A program made the position numbers and the translations under genes. This document shows positions 52,154-60,476 of a stretch of DNA of 64,000 nt, piece by piece. The DNA is taken from positions 1 to 64,000 of the forward strand of contig NZ_SOEY01000028.1 of the NCBI RefSeq assembly GCF_004402535.1, written 5' to 3'. Positions within the stretch are counted from its first letter, which is position 1; each line of letters begins with the position of its first letter. The notes under the pieces were generated by a model. That model made no database searches. It was not told where the DNA came from and worked only from the letters and a program-made list of their open reading frames with translations. The DNA comes from Cryobacterium glaciale (GTDB lineage: Bacteria; Actinomycetota; Actinomycetes; Actinomycetales; Microbacteriaceae).

Positions 52154-53200
52154 TTACCAGCGGATGCCCTGGAGATCCTCTGCCTCGATGTTTTCGACGG
52201 TCTCGTCCGTGATCAGACCGAGACCACCGGAGTTGATGTTCGCCGGCGAGAAGCCGAAGTCCAGCGAGAGGACACCCTGCATGGTGGACTGGAAGCCCTG
52301 GACGTAGCCCTGTTGGTCTGCGGTGGCGAGGATGACGCCGTCCTTCAGTCCCTGGACGATCTGGGGAGCCGTGTCAAAACCGATGATCGTCACATCGCTG
52401 AGGCCAGCGGCCTCGAGAGCAGCGGGCAGGTTGCGGTGCGGGGTGCCGCCGACGGGAATTACAGCCTTGACGTCGGGGTTAGCGACGAGCCACGAAGTCA
52501 GTGCGTCGAGCGCGCCGGCATCGTCGCCGCCCACTCGGAGCCACTGGTCTTGCGGAAGAACGCCGATACCGGCCTCGTCGAGAACGTCGAAGGCGCCGCC
52601 GCCACGCTGGAGCGCGTAGGGCTGGTCGGGCTCTTCGGCCGTGATGAGCACCTTGTCGCCGGGCGCAACCTTGTCAGAGTCGAGGAGGGCCTGGCCGACG
52701 ATGCCTCCGACTTCATAGAAGTCCTGGCCTACGAATCCGGAAACGCACTCGCCGGCAGTTTCGGGGGCAGGAACGTTGTACGAGACCACGGTGATGCCGG
52801 CATCGTGGGCCTGGCAGGCCACGTCGACCCAGGCTTCGCCTTCGTTGAACGGCATGAAGATCACGGCGGGGTCGGTGGCGATGGCGGTCTGGACCAGGGT
52901 CACCATGGTTGCGGGGTCCGCGTCAGCGGTCTGGTGGGTGAGGTTGAGGTTGCCCAGCTTCGCAGCATCCTCTGCGCCGGCGAGAATCTGGGCCCAGAAG
53001 GCGTCCGATGCCGGGTTGTAGTAGGTGATGAAGTACGCGTCGCGGTTCTCGGCGCGGGCGCCGAAGCCCGACTCCAGACCGGAAGCGCTGGAGGAGGCCG
53101 AGGTCGTTTCGGTTCCGGTGCAGGCGGCCAGGCCGAGCATGGCCGTGCTCGCGACAGCCACGGCGACGAGGCCGCGTTTGGTGGAGAGAGTGAGTTTCAC
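52154..53200 (-). CDS. Sugar/polyol ABC importer substrate-binding lipoprotein
   Basis: A 348-residue type-I (LacI-like) periplasmic-binding-fold protein. A basic N-terminus, hydrophobic stretch and lipobox LAAC with Cys27 mark it as a lipoprotein. The mature region begins with a Ser/Thr-rich linker, then ITYYNPASDAFWAQILAGAEDAAK, and later VSYNVPAPETAGECVSGFVGQDFYEVGG and GFDTAPQIVQGLKDGVILATADQQGYVQGF, as in ribose/inositol/rhamnose binding proteins. It is the first gene of the importer operon and diverges from the LacI-type regulator. Substrate specificity cannot be read directly; myo-inositol or another polyol is likely. Confidence 0.92.
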   Translation of the reverse strand: MKLTLSTKRGLVAVAVASTAMLGLAACTGTETTSASSSASGLESGFGARAENRDAYFITYYNPASDAFWAQILAGAEDAAKLGNLNLTHQTADADPATMVTLVQTAIATDPAVIFMPFNEGEAWVDVACQAHDAGITVVSYNVPAPETAGECVSGFVGQDFYEVGGIVGQALLDSDKVAPGDKVLITAEEPDQPYALQRGGGAFDVLDEAGIGVLPQDQWLRVGGDDAGALDALTSWLVANPDVKAVIPVGGTPHRNLPAALEAAGLSDVTIIGFDTAPQIVQGLKDGVILATADQQGYVQGFQSTMQGVLSLDFGFSPANINSGGLGLITDETVENIEAEDLQGIRW

Positions 53201-53384
53201 GTCGTTGTGTCCCTTTCAAAAGAACGGAGTGTGAGTTGTGCTGTCCTGCCGGGGGGTGAAGAGCAGCTGCACTGCAAAAAACTGGCGATTTCGGCGGGGA
53301 CCGGATGGCGACAGATTCTTTGTTAGGACATTCTTACGTCATTAACTCGAGCGGCGCAAGCCCCGAAATTGCCGAGTTGGTTAT

Positions 53385-53398
53385 CCGTTATCAAACGG
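53385..53398. promoter_or_regulatory. Candidate operator in the LacI/binding-protein gap
   Basis: CCGTT-ATCA-AACGG, a 5+5 dyad in the 280-bp gap between the divergent importer and LacI genes. It is the best palindrome I can find there and could be the LacI-type site, but it is short. No gene or clear -35/-10 pair is visible in the rest of the gap. Confidence 0.35.
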
Positions 53399-53480
53399 TG
53401 ACAAACGGGACGGTGGGATGGGCGGAACTCCGCAAGACGGCGGGGACGTTACGATGAAATTTGCGCCGAAAGGACCCACC

Positions 53481-54515
53481 GTGATCGACACGTCATCCGC
53501 ACCATCGCCCCGCGAAGGCGCACGGCCGCCGACGATGGCCGATGTCGCTGAACGGGTCGGCGTGTCTCGCCAGCTCGTTGGGCTCGTGTTTCGAAATGCT
53601 GCGGGTGTCGGCGCCGATACCCGCGAGAAGATCTTGGAGGCCGCTCGCGTTCTGGGCTACAGCCCGAACACGGCGGCCCGCGCCTTGCGCGCCGGTTCGA
53701 CCAAATACATCGGGGTCATCTTCGATCCCGCCCACTCGGCTCCGGTCGAAATCATCGAGTGGCTCTATGCCTTCGCCCATGAATCCGGCTACCGGATCGT
53801 GGTCAGCGCGCTGACACCGATCAGGGAGGAGAGCGAGGCGATCACCGAGATCGTTGGCCATCGATGCGAAGCTCTCATCCTGATCGCCCCACGATCGTCA
53901 CCGGAGTTGCTGCGTCGCGTTGCCGGGCAGATTCCCATTGTCGTCATCGGTCGGGGCATCCCCAACAGTGAATTCGACCTCGTTCGCTCGCAGGGCGCCA
54001 GCGGAATCGACTCCGTCGTGACACACCTGGCCGGCCTCGGTCATACCGAAATCACCTACGTGCACGGCGTGGACATGCTGGATGGCGCCTTGCGGCTGTC
54101 CGGCTATCGTTCGGCTGTGCAGCGGCTCGCCCTCACCGAGCAAATCGTCGAAATTCGAGGGGACTACACCGAAGAATGCGGGGCGACCGCTGCGCGCATC
54201 CTGCTTGCCCGCGCGGCGCTCCCGACCGCCATCGTCTGCAATAACGACCAGGCCGCCCTCGGCCTCAGCCACACCCTCGCGGCCGCCGGGGTGCGAATTC
54301 CAGCGGATGTCTCGATCACCGGATTCGACGACAGTCGCGTCGCCCGCCTGTCGTTCATGAACCTCACGACGGTGCGTCAGGACCCCAAAGAGGTCGGCGA
54401 AGCCGCCATAGCCGCGGCCATCCGCCGGATCACCGGCAGGGGGGCGACGGGAACCGAAGTTTTCACGAGCGCCCGGCTGGTCGTTCGCGGCAGCACAGCC
54501 GTTCCCGCGCGGTAG
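53481..54515 (+). CDS. LacI-family transcriptional regulator
   Basis: A 344-residue repressor. The helix-turn-helix with hinge reads MADVAERVGVSRQLVGLVFRNAAGVGADTREKILEAARVLGYSPNTAARALRAGSTKYIGVIF (residues about 17-78), followed by a periplasmic-binding-like effector domain ending VSITGFDDSRVARLSFMNLTTVRQDPKEVGEAA. GTG 53481 is chosen as start because AAAGGA lies 7-8 nt upstream; two upstream in-frame starts (53418, 53454) lack such a site. It diverges from the importer operon, which it probably controls in response to the imported sugar or polyol. Confidence 0.92.
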   Translation: MIDTSSAPSPREGARPPTMADVAERVGVSRQLVGLVFRNAAGVGADTREKILEAARVLGYSPNTAARALRAGSTKYIGVIFDPAHSAPVEIIEWLYAFAHESGYRIVVSALTPIREESEAITEIVGHRCEALILIAPRSSPELLRRVAGQIPIVVIGRGIPNSEFDLVRSQGASGIDSVVTHLAGLGHTEITYVHGVDMLDGALRLSGYRSAVQRLALTEQIVEIRGDYTEECGATAARILLARAALPTAIVCNNDQAALGLSHTLAAAGVRIPADVSITGFDDSRVARLSFMNLTTVRQDPKEVGEAAIAAAIRRITGRGATGTEVFTSARLVVRGSTAVPAR

Positions 54516-54541
54516 TCAGCTGCCTTACCAGGCCAGCGCAC

Positions 54542-54985
54542 CTAGACCAGTGCGAGAAGGCCGCGAGCCCATTTAACCGCGCCGTCGTTCGGAAGTGATC
54601 CATCGCAGGCGTCGTGACGGCCATAGACCCCCACCCGCTCAGCGCCGAGTTCGGTGAATCGACGGTCGATGATCTCGCTGCCCTGGCTGTAGGTCTCGTA
54701 GGTGCTGTTGCCCAGCCCGAACATGGCATAGCGGATGCCCGACAGGTCCGGCTGCTCGCTGCCTAGCGCCTCGAAGAGGGGCTTGGCGCCACCGGGGAGT
54801 TCCCCGTCGCCGTGCGTGGAGCAGACGACGAGGTAGAAGTCGTCGGTATTGAAGTCGGCGACGTCAAAATCTGACATGTCGTAGACGGAGACCTCCCGAT
54901 CTCCCTCCAGCTCGGCGGCCAGGTCTTCGGCGACCAATTCGGCATTGCCGGATTCGGTTCCGTAGAGGATGACGGTTGTGCTCAT
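54542..54985 (-). CDS. Flavodoxin (MioC-like)
   Basis: A 147-residue FMN electron carrier. The phosphate loop is LYGTESGNAELVAEDLA, and the flavin-shielding loops lie in CSTHGDGELPGGAKPLFEAL and FGLGNSTYETYSQGSEIIDRRF, as in MioC-like short flavodoxins and the FMN domains of diflavin reductases. ATG 54985 is used; it overlaps the reductase stop by 4 bp, so the two proteins are coproduced. Its partner donor is most likely the FprA-like reductase upstream. No oxygenase or other electron acceptor gene is adjacent, so the final electron acceptor is not evident. Confidence 0.92.
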   Translation of the reverse strand: MSTTVILYGTESGNAELVAEDLAAELEGDREVSVYDMSDFDVADFNTDDFYLVVCSTHGDGELPGGAKPLFEALGSEQPDLSGIRYAMFGLGNSTYETYSQGSEIIDRRFTELGAERVGVYGRHDACDGSLPNDGAVKWARGLLALV

Positions 54986-56217
54986 GAACGTTCCATTCTC
55001 GTGGTGGAGGTCAATACGGGCAGTCCGGCGAATCCGGGCTTGCTTGGGGAAAACTCGCCGGCGTCCGCGGCGGCACCGATGGCGTCGGCCACCATCTTCG
55101 CGTCGGTACGGTTGGCGGGAATCGTGCCCTGCGGTCCGCGTCGGAGCCAGCCGACGCAATACAGCCCGGCCCCCAGACGCCCGATGTCGAGGTCGGTATC
55201 GACGGATTCGTGCAGGTGACGACGCAGCGGGGCATCCTCTGATTCGAGAAAGCCGATGGCCGTGAGCACGGAGTCCGCTGCCAGCCGCACTCTCGACCGG
55301 CTGCCGTCCGTGCTGCGCAGCAGTACGCCCTCAACCGAGTCGCCGCCGTCGATTCCTTCCGGCACCCAGCCGAAGTGAAACCGAACGGTGCGGGCATCCG
55401 CCTGAACAGATTCTTCGATGAGGCTGACGACGGCGTCCCGCTTCGCAGCGTCCCCACTCGCTGCGTTCTGCGGCTCGGAATCGACCTCGGTCAGCTCATT
55501 CGGGTCCGCCAAAAAGCGCACACGGGATATCTTGGCCAGTTCGCGAATCATGGCGGCATCAAATTTGGCCCGGTGCAGGCTGGATCGGCCAATGACATCG
55601 ATGTGACTGACCGGCCCGGCGGTGATCGCGTTGACCACGTCATTGGGCACGCCATGGCCACGCAGGTCCTGCGCCGACATCAGTAGCATCCGCACCAGGT
55701 CGATGGCGACGTTGCCCTGGCCGACGATCGCCACTCTCTGGCCGAACACCACACCCTCGGCACTCTCGTCGGGGTGGCCGTTGATCAGGCGGGTGAGCCG
55801 CCCCGAGCCGTAGATTCCGGCCAGGGCGGTGCCGACCAGTGGCACGCCCACCGCCGGGCCAGGGATGTCGAGTGCCCGATCGGCCGACAGCCCGGTGGCG
55901 AGCACGACGACGGTGAACGCTGCCCGCAACTGGTCGACGGTAACCTGACGGCCGATTTCGGTGCCCCCGACGAAGCGCACACCGCCCTGTTCGAAGAGGC
56001 GGTCAAACTGCCGAGTCACCGCTTTCGTGCCGACGTGATCGGGCGCCACTCCGTAGCGAACGAGCCCGTAGGGCAGCTCCAGCCGATCGAAAATCACGAT
56101 TTCGGCAGTCGGCCAGCGTTTGCGCAGGAAATGCGCGACATAGCAGCCCGACGGTCCACTACCGACGATCGCGATGGAGTATGCGGCGGAAGCACTCGAG
56201 TTGTCCACTGCACTCAT
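54982..56217 (-). CDS. FprA-like ferredoxin/flavodoxin-NADP+ reductase (adrenodoxin-reductase type)
   Basis: A 411-residue FAD enzyme similar to mycobacterial FprA, which passes electrons from NADPH to ferredoxin or flavodoxin. The FAD loop is IAIVGSGPSGCYVAHFLRKR, followed by PYGLVRYGVAPDHVGTKAV, the NADP loop AIVGQGNVAIDLVRMLL, and the C-terminal VGWLRRGPQGTIPANRTDAKMV. These landmarks are diagnostic for the glutathione-reductase-like FprA class. It is followed by the flavodoxin gene with a 4-bp overlap. A perfect 16-bp palindrome lies 66 bp upstream (56283-56298) next to AT-rich promoter-like sequence. The reason for its presence inside an inositol region is unclear. Confidence 0.93.
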   Translation of the reverse strand: MSAVDNSSASAAYSIAIVGSGPSGCYVAHFLRKRWPTAEIVIFDRLELPYGLVRYGVAPDHVGTKAVTRQFDRLFEQGGVRFVGGTEIGRQVTVDQLRAAFTVVVLATGLSADRALDIPGPAVGVPLVGTALAGIYGSGRLTRLINGHPDESAEGVVFGQRVAIVGQGNVAIDLVRMLLMSAQDLRGHGVPNDVVNAITAGPVSHIDVIGRSSLHRAKFDAAMIRELAKISRVRFLADPNELTEVDSEPQNAASGDAAKRDAVVSLIEESVQADARTVRFHFGWVPEGIDGGDSVEGVLLRSTDGSRSRVRLAADSVLTAIGFLESEDAPLRRHLHESVDTDLDIGRLGAGLYCVGWLRRGPQGTIPANRTDAKMVADAIGAAADAGEFSPSKPGFAGLPVLTSTTRMERS

Positions 56218-56282
56218 TGCTGCTGCTCCTTCGTAGTGTTTGGTGCCGATTCGAACTTTGTCAGGTCAATATAGCATCATTT

Positions 56283-56298
56283 ACTAGCACGTGCTAGT
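56283..56298. promoter_or_regulatory. Perfect 16-bp palindrome, candidate operator of the reductase-flavodoxin operon
   Basis: ACTAGCACGTGCTAGT is an uninterrupted dyad centred on CG, the form of many LacI-family operators. TATATT on the minus strand, between it and the reductase start, could be the -10. The 56299-56458 stretch beyond it, up to the permease stop, holds no convincing gene. Confidence 0.55.
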
Positions 56299-56458
56299 GC
56301 GTACTTCAATCGCCGACGAAGAACCGATACGAGGCGCTGAAGCCCACGGCGTTTGCGTTGGCGCCGCAGCGGCTGCGGGCGGCATGGTCCTCCCGACGGT
56401 AGGCCAGGCGTCGGGGCGGTCACTCCTCCACGTCGGAGACGGGGCACTTTCGTGCGGA

Positions 56459-57934
56459 TCAACCGCGTCGGCGAGCCGCATTCTGCTTGGCGGACACCGT
56501 GTAGATCGCACCGGTCGTCACGTTTTCCTCGAGCTCCTCGAGGGTGCGACCCCGGGTCTCCGGCGTTTGCGTTGCCACGAAGACCAGAGCGACGACCCCG
56601 ACCGCGGCGAACAGGAAGAACGTCCCTGTGATGCCTGCCGCCTCCACCAGGGTGAGGAAGTACAGCGAGAGAAATCCGTTGGTCAGCCACAGTGCGAAGA
56701 TCGACACACCGATGCCGAAGCCGCGCATGTGCAGCGGGAAGATCTCCGACAGATAGACCCATATCGCGATGTTGAGAAACGTCTGCACGGCGCCAACGAA
56801 GGCCACGACGAGAAACAGGATGATGTAAGGACGGATCGGGTTTCCCACGGGCAGCATCAGCGACGCAAACCCGATCAGCAAGTGGCACGTGGTCGTCAGC
56901 GCGAAGCCGATGATGAACGTCTTGCGTCGGCTGATGCGGTCAATCAGGGAGAGGGCTATCAGACCGCCGATCACCGCGATCACCCCGGGAGCAACGTTCG
57001 CGATGAGGGCAGCGCTCTGATCAAACCCGGATTCGATGAGTACGGTCTGACCGAAGTACATGATCGAGTTGATTCCGGTGAGCTGCTGGGCGATACCCAT
57101 TCCAATCCCGATGAGCAGGATGCGCAAAAGGTTCTTGTTGGTAAGGATCGAACGCCAGCCAATTTGATTCGTCTCGCGCTCCGCATTGGTGATGTTCTCC
57201 ACCTCGGCAAGTTCAGCTTCGGCATGATTCTCCGGGCGAATGGTTCGTAGGATCGTGAGAGCCTCACCGGTTCGGCCCTTCTCGACCAGCCAACGTGGAG
57301 ACTCAGGCATCCGCAGCATGCCGAAGAAGAGCACGATCGCGGGGACGACGCACACCGCCAACATGATGCGCCAGACGCCCGGCACGTCCCCCCAGATTGT
57401 GCCGATGATCGCATTCACGACAAAGGCGGCCAGCTGGCCAACGACGATCATGAGCTCATTGCGGCCCGCAAGCGACCCGCGGATCTCGTACGGCGCCATC
57501 TCCGCGAGGTACACCGGCACGACACCGGATGCGCCACCGACCGCGAGCCCGAGGAGAATGCGTCCCCCGACAAGAATTTCGAAGTTCGGCGTAAACACAC
57601 AGACGAGCGCTCCGACGAAGAACAGCGCCGCAAGCAGAATGATCGTCCTACGGCGACCCCACGAGTCGGCAATGCGACCGCCGACAAGGGCACCGATCGC
57701 CGCAGCGAACACGAGCGAACTGGTGACGACACCCTCGGTAAAGACGGTTAGCCCCAGCTCTTCGGACATCGGGCGCAGGGCGCCATTGATAACGCCCGTG
57801 TCATAGCCGAAGAGAAGACCGCCGAACGTGGCGATGAGAGCGACGATACCGAGGCGTTTGCGATACGGCCCGGGCGTCAGCGGAGGCAATCCAGGTGTGC
57901 TCGACGTTCCAGCGTGAGTATCGGAACTCGTCAT
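56459..57934 (-). CDS. Sugar-porter MFS transporter, IolT-like
   Basis: A 491-residue, 12-helix proton symporter of the sugar-porter family. Typical motifs are GLLFGYDTGVINGAL, GGRIADSWGRRRTI, the PESPRWLVEKGR loop, GMGIAQQLTGINSIMYF, and the C-terminal PETRGRTLEELEE. The QQLTGINSIMYF element and overall sequence resemble IolT inositol permeases, and its location beside iol genes supports this. Because a polyol ABC importer lies nearby, the cell appears to have two import routes. A palindrome at 57999-58016 lies 65 bp upstream. Substrate remains an inference. Confidence 0.9.
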   Translation of the reverse strand: MTSSDTHAGTSSTPGLPPLTPGPYRKRLGIVALIATFGGLLFGYDTGVINGALRPMSEELGLTVFTEGVVTSSLVFAAAIGALVGGRIADSWGRRRTIILLAALFFVGALVCVFTPNFEILVGGRILLGLAVGGASGVVPVYLAEMAPYEIRGSLAGRNELMIVVGQLAAFVVNAIIGTIWGDVPGVWRIMLAVCVVPAIVLFFGMLRMPESPRWLVEKGRTGEALTILRTIRPENHAEAELAEVENITNAERETNQIGWRSILTNKNLLRILLIGIGMGIAQQLTGINSIMYFGQTVLIESGFDQSAALIANVAPGVIAVIGGLIALSLIDRISRRKTFIIGFALTTTCHLLIGFASLMLPVGNPIRPYIILFLVVAFVGAVQTFLNIAIWVYLSEIFPLHMRGFGIGVSIFALWLTNGFLSLYFLTLVEAAGITGTFFLFAAVGVVALVFVATQTPETRGRTLEELEENVTTGAIYTVSAKQNAARRRG

Positions 57935-57998
57935 CTCGACTCCTTCGTCTGGGACTACGGCGATGAAGCCCAGAATATATTCATATTACCGTCTCATA

Positions 57999-58016
57999 TG
58001 ACAGTATGTCCTGTCA
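57999..58016. promoter_or_regulatory. Candidate operator of the IolT-like gene
   Basis: TGACAG-TATGTC-CTGTCA, a 6+6 dyad at the upstream edge of the permease promoter. AT-rich -10-like TATATT lies at 57974-57979 on the minus strand. The half-site TGACA is shared with the iolR promoter site, and the overlapping TCATATGACA matches 8 of 10 positions of the IolR consensus. Confidence 0.48.
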
Positions 58017-58028
58017 AATACGCCGAAT

Positions 58029-58427
58029 CTAAGGCAGGGCAGGGACGGCAAGCTCGCCGGTGAGGTACTGCGCGCGACCGAACCCGAAGGACCAGTCCTG
58101 CGGGCCGCTCTCCACGTAGCCTATGAACACGTCTTCCCCCGCAACACCGACCGCTGCAAGGCACAGGGCGATCTCGCTGTAAAGAGCCTGCTTCTCCGCG
58201 TCGCTGCGACCACGCTGCGTAAAGATCTGGATGATCACCGGATCGGTCCGCTCAAAACCGAGGCCGGCATCCTCGGCGATAATCGTCGCCGCCGGACGAA
58301 TAGTCACAACCTGGAAGCGGTCACGGACGGGGATGCCGTAGACGGCGACGATGGCGACGTGCACGGCGTCGGCAACGGCGGCGGAGTTCGTGCGGGCTTC
58401 ACTGTGGTCGATGCGAACGAGGGGCAT
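58029..58427 (-). CDS. Tautomerase superfamily protein
   Basis: A 132-residue tautomerase. Met is followed by Pro (MPLVRIDHSEARTNS), and that Pro becomes the catalytic N-terminal base after Met removal; this sets the start at ATG 58427 rather than the longer frame. The sequence QVVTIRPAATII, a basic pair, and DVFIGYVESGPQDWSFGFGRAQY resemble the longer YusQ/MIF-like tautomerases. It lies between the IolT-like permease and iolH on the same strand. A role in keto-enol interconversion of an inositol-pathway intermediate is attractive but unproven. Confidence 0.85.
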   Translation of the reverse strand: MPLVRIDHSEARTNSAAVADAVHVAIVAVYGIPVRDRFQVVTIRPAATIIAEDAGLGFERTDPVIIQIFTQRGRSDAEKQALYSEIALCLAAVGVAGEDVFIGYVESGPQDWSFGFGRAQYLTGELAVPALP

Positions 58428-58487
58428 GGGTTCTCCAATAATTGCAAATTCGGTGCGCTCGAGAGTGCACGGCTCATCCAACCAGAA

Positions 58488-59381
58488 TCAGGATTTCTCA
58501 GGGGCCGACCTGCCGGTTGAGGCAATGGCATCCGTCATCGTTTCGCGCTGATAAATGGCCGTCTCGTCCGCCGTCTCGTCCTCCGCGAACACACTTGAGA
58601 CCATCACGGTGTCTGGCCGGTCGAGAAACCCGATCTCCCTGAGTCCGCCGAAGAACTCGGGCCAGTTCACATCTCCGTCCCCCATTTTAAGGTGTTGGTG
58701 CACCCGCACCGCGTTGCCGGGCGGGTTGGTGATGTATCGCAATCCGTGGGAGGCGTGGTGATTCATGGTGTCGGAAACGTGCACCAGGCCGAGCTTGTCT
58801 CCGGCCGCGCGCATGATTTCCAGGGGGCTGTTGCCGTAGTGGAACGTGTGCGAGGCCACGTAGACGAAACCGACGTTCTTCGAATTGATGCCACGAATCA
58901 CCCGCAAGGCCGCGAGGCCGTCTTCGACGAAGTCATCGGGGTGCGGATCGATCAGCACCCGGATCCCCTCACGCTCGATGATGGGCACGAGCTCCTCCAT
59001 CGACCGGTAGAAGGCGCGTTCCGATTCCTCAGCCAGCTCGGGCCGGCCGCTGAATTCGGTGTTCATCGTCTCAACCCCGAGCTCCACCGTGATCTGAATC
59101 GCCCGTTTCCAGTAGCGTACGGCCGCTTCCCGAGCGTCTTCGTCGGGACCAGACCAGCGCAGAACCGGCAGAACGGATGCGACGCCCACTCCGGCATCCG
59201 TGCACGCCGTCTTGAATGCCTGCACGAGCTCATCGTCGGCCTTCGGATGGTTGAAGAACGGAATAAAATCGGCGTGCGGAGTGAGCTGCAGCCACTTGTA
59301 GCCGAGGTCCGCGGCGAGCCGGGGAAACTCAAGCAGCGCGTGCGAGTGATGGAACGGTGTGGGGTCGAGTGCGATCTTCAC
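58488..59381 (-). CDS. iolH: IolH-like TIM-barrel protein
   Basis: A 297-residue AP-endonuclease-2-fold protein. It follows the known IolH pattern almost throughout: MKIALDPTPFHH at the start, VLRWSGPDEDAREAAVRYWKRAIQI, MNTEFSGRPELAEESERAFYRSMEELVPIIEREGIRV, SHTFHYG, DTMNHH and LRYITNPPGNAVRVHQH. Metal-binding Glu/Asp/His residues are conserved. In Bacillus and Corynebacterium iolH belongs to the inositol operon, but its reaction is not firmly known. It is preceded by iolG (33-bp gap) and followed by the tautomerase gene (60-bp gap) on the same strand. Confidence 0.87.
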   Translation of the reverse strand: MKIALDPTPFHHSHALLEFPRLAADLGYKWLQLTPHADFIPFFNHPKADDELVQAFKTACTDAGVGVASVLPVLRWSGPDEDAREAAVRYWKRAIQITVELGVETMNTEFSGRPELAEESERAFYRSMEELVPIIEREGIRVLIDPHPDDFVEDGLAALRVIRGINSKNVGFVYVASHTFHYGNSPLEIMRAAGDKLGLVHVSDTMNHHASHGLRYITNPPGNAVRVHQHLKMGDGDVNWPEFFGGLREIGFLDRPDTVMVSSVFAEDETADETAIYQRETMTDAIASTGRSAPEKS

Positions 59382-59414
59382 GGTGGCCTTTCGAAAACTT
59401 GGGGTGGGTGAAGG

Positions 59415-60425
59415 CTAGTTGTAGAACGCGGGACGCTCGGCGTAGACGACGTCGACGCGCTCACCCGTGGTGAGGGCCGTGACTCCGGCCGCGCAGGCCG
59501 CGGAGGCGAGGTAGCCGTCCCAGGCGCTCGGTCCGTCGATCTCTCCGCGCTTGGTGGCGTTCACCCAACGTTGGATCTGGCTGTCGTAGGCGGCCGCGAA
59601 CCGAGTCTTGAAGCTCGCGTTCTCGACTCCGCCGTAACGGCCGTCCTGCCACAGCGTCATTCCGGTGGTGCGGCCGATCTCGGCGATTGCCTTCTGAAAG
59701 ACGGCCTCGGTCTTGACCTGGTAACCGAACTGCACGCTGACGTTCATCTCGACGTTGGCCAGCACTCCGCTCTCGGTGTACAGCAGCACGAAGATCGGCT
59801 CGTTCAGGTGGTCGGGCGACAGGGTGTTGCGTTTGCCATGCTTGACCTCGATAGCCACGATCGGCGAATCGGTGAGGTAGCGCACCACGTCGATCTCGTG
59901 CACCACCGAGTCTTCGATCAGCATGGTATTCGTGTACGAGTCGGGCACCGTTCCGTTCCGGTGCGCGCAGTTGAGGGCGAGCAGCTCCCCCGCGGTGCCA
60001 CCGGCGATCAACTCCCGCAATTCCATGTATTCCGTATCGAAGCGGCGCATGAAACCTACCTGGATGAGCTTTTTACCGGTCGCCTGTTCCGCTTCGAGAA
60101 TGCGCAGGGATGCCTCTGGCGTCGGGGTCAGCGGCTTCTCGCAAAGGATCGGGATGCCCGCAGCGAGGGCGGGTAAGAGGACCGGCTCGTGGAACTGGCC
60201 GGGTGTGGCGATCAGCACGGCCTCGACGACTCCGGCAGCAAGAGCGTCGTCCAACGTGGTGAAATGCACCGCACCGGGAGCGTGTGCCAGTGCGGCCTGA
60301 GCGCGACCCTCGTCGGGTTCGACGATGGCGCTGACCCGGGCACCGGCAATGCGTTCAGTGATGCGGATGACGTGGTCGGCTCCCATGAGACCGGCACCGA
60401 CGACGGCAATGTTGAGATCAGGCAT
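59415..60425 (-). CDS. iolG: Myo-inositol 2-dehydrogenase
   Basis: A 336-residue Gfo/Idh-family enzyme that oxidises myo-inositol to scyllo-inosose with NAD. The Rossmann motif is IAVVGAGLMGADHVIRI; the catalytic Lys is in ILCEKPLTPTPEAS; the His/Asp of the active site lie in SVVHEIDVVRYL, and EVKHGKRNTLSPDHLNEPIFV follows. This matches inositol dehydrogenases better than the other Gfo/Idh protein in the window. It sits between iolE and iolH in the order known from C. glutamicum. It starts 51 bp after iolE and runs to 33 bp before iolH. Confidence 0.9.
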   Translation of the reverse strand: MPDLNIAVVGAGLMGADHVIRITERIAGARVSAIVEPDEGRAQAALAHAPGAVHFTTLDDALAAGVVEAVLIATPGQFHEPVLLPALAAGIPILCEKPLTPTPEASLRILEAEQATGKKLIQVGFMRRFDTEYMELRELIAGGTAGELLALNCAHRNGTVPDSYTNTMLIEDSVVHEIDVVRYLTDSPIVAIEVKHGKRNTLSPDHLNEPIFVLLYTESGVLANVEMNVSVQFGYQVKTEAVFQKAIAEIGRTTGMTLWQDGRYGGVENASFKTRFAAAYDSQIQRWVNATKRGEIDGPSAWDGYLASAACAAGVTALTTGERVDVVYAERPAFYN

Positions 60426-60476
60426 AGTTCTTCCTTTGAAACGTTTGGGTTGGGATAGAGACGGATGCTGCGCAAC

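Noticed and set aside
56299..56458. A small gene between the palindrome and the permease stop
   Set aside because: Frames on both strands are short, lack a ribosome-binding site and show no family features.
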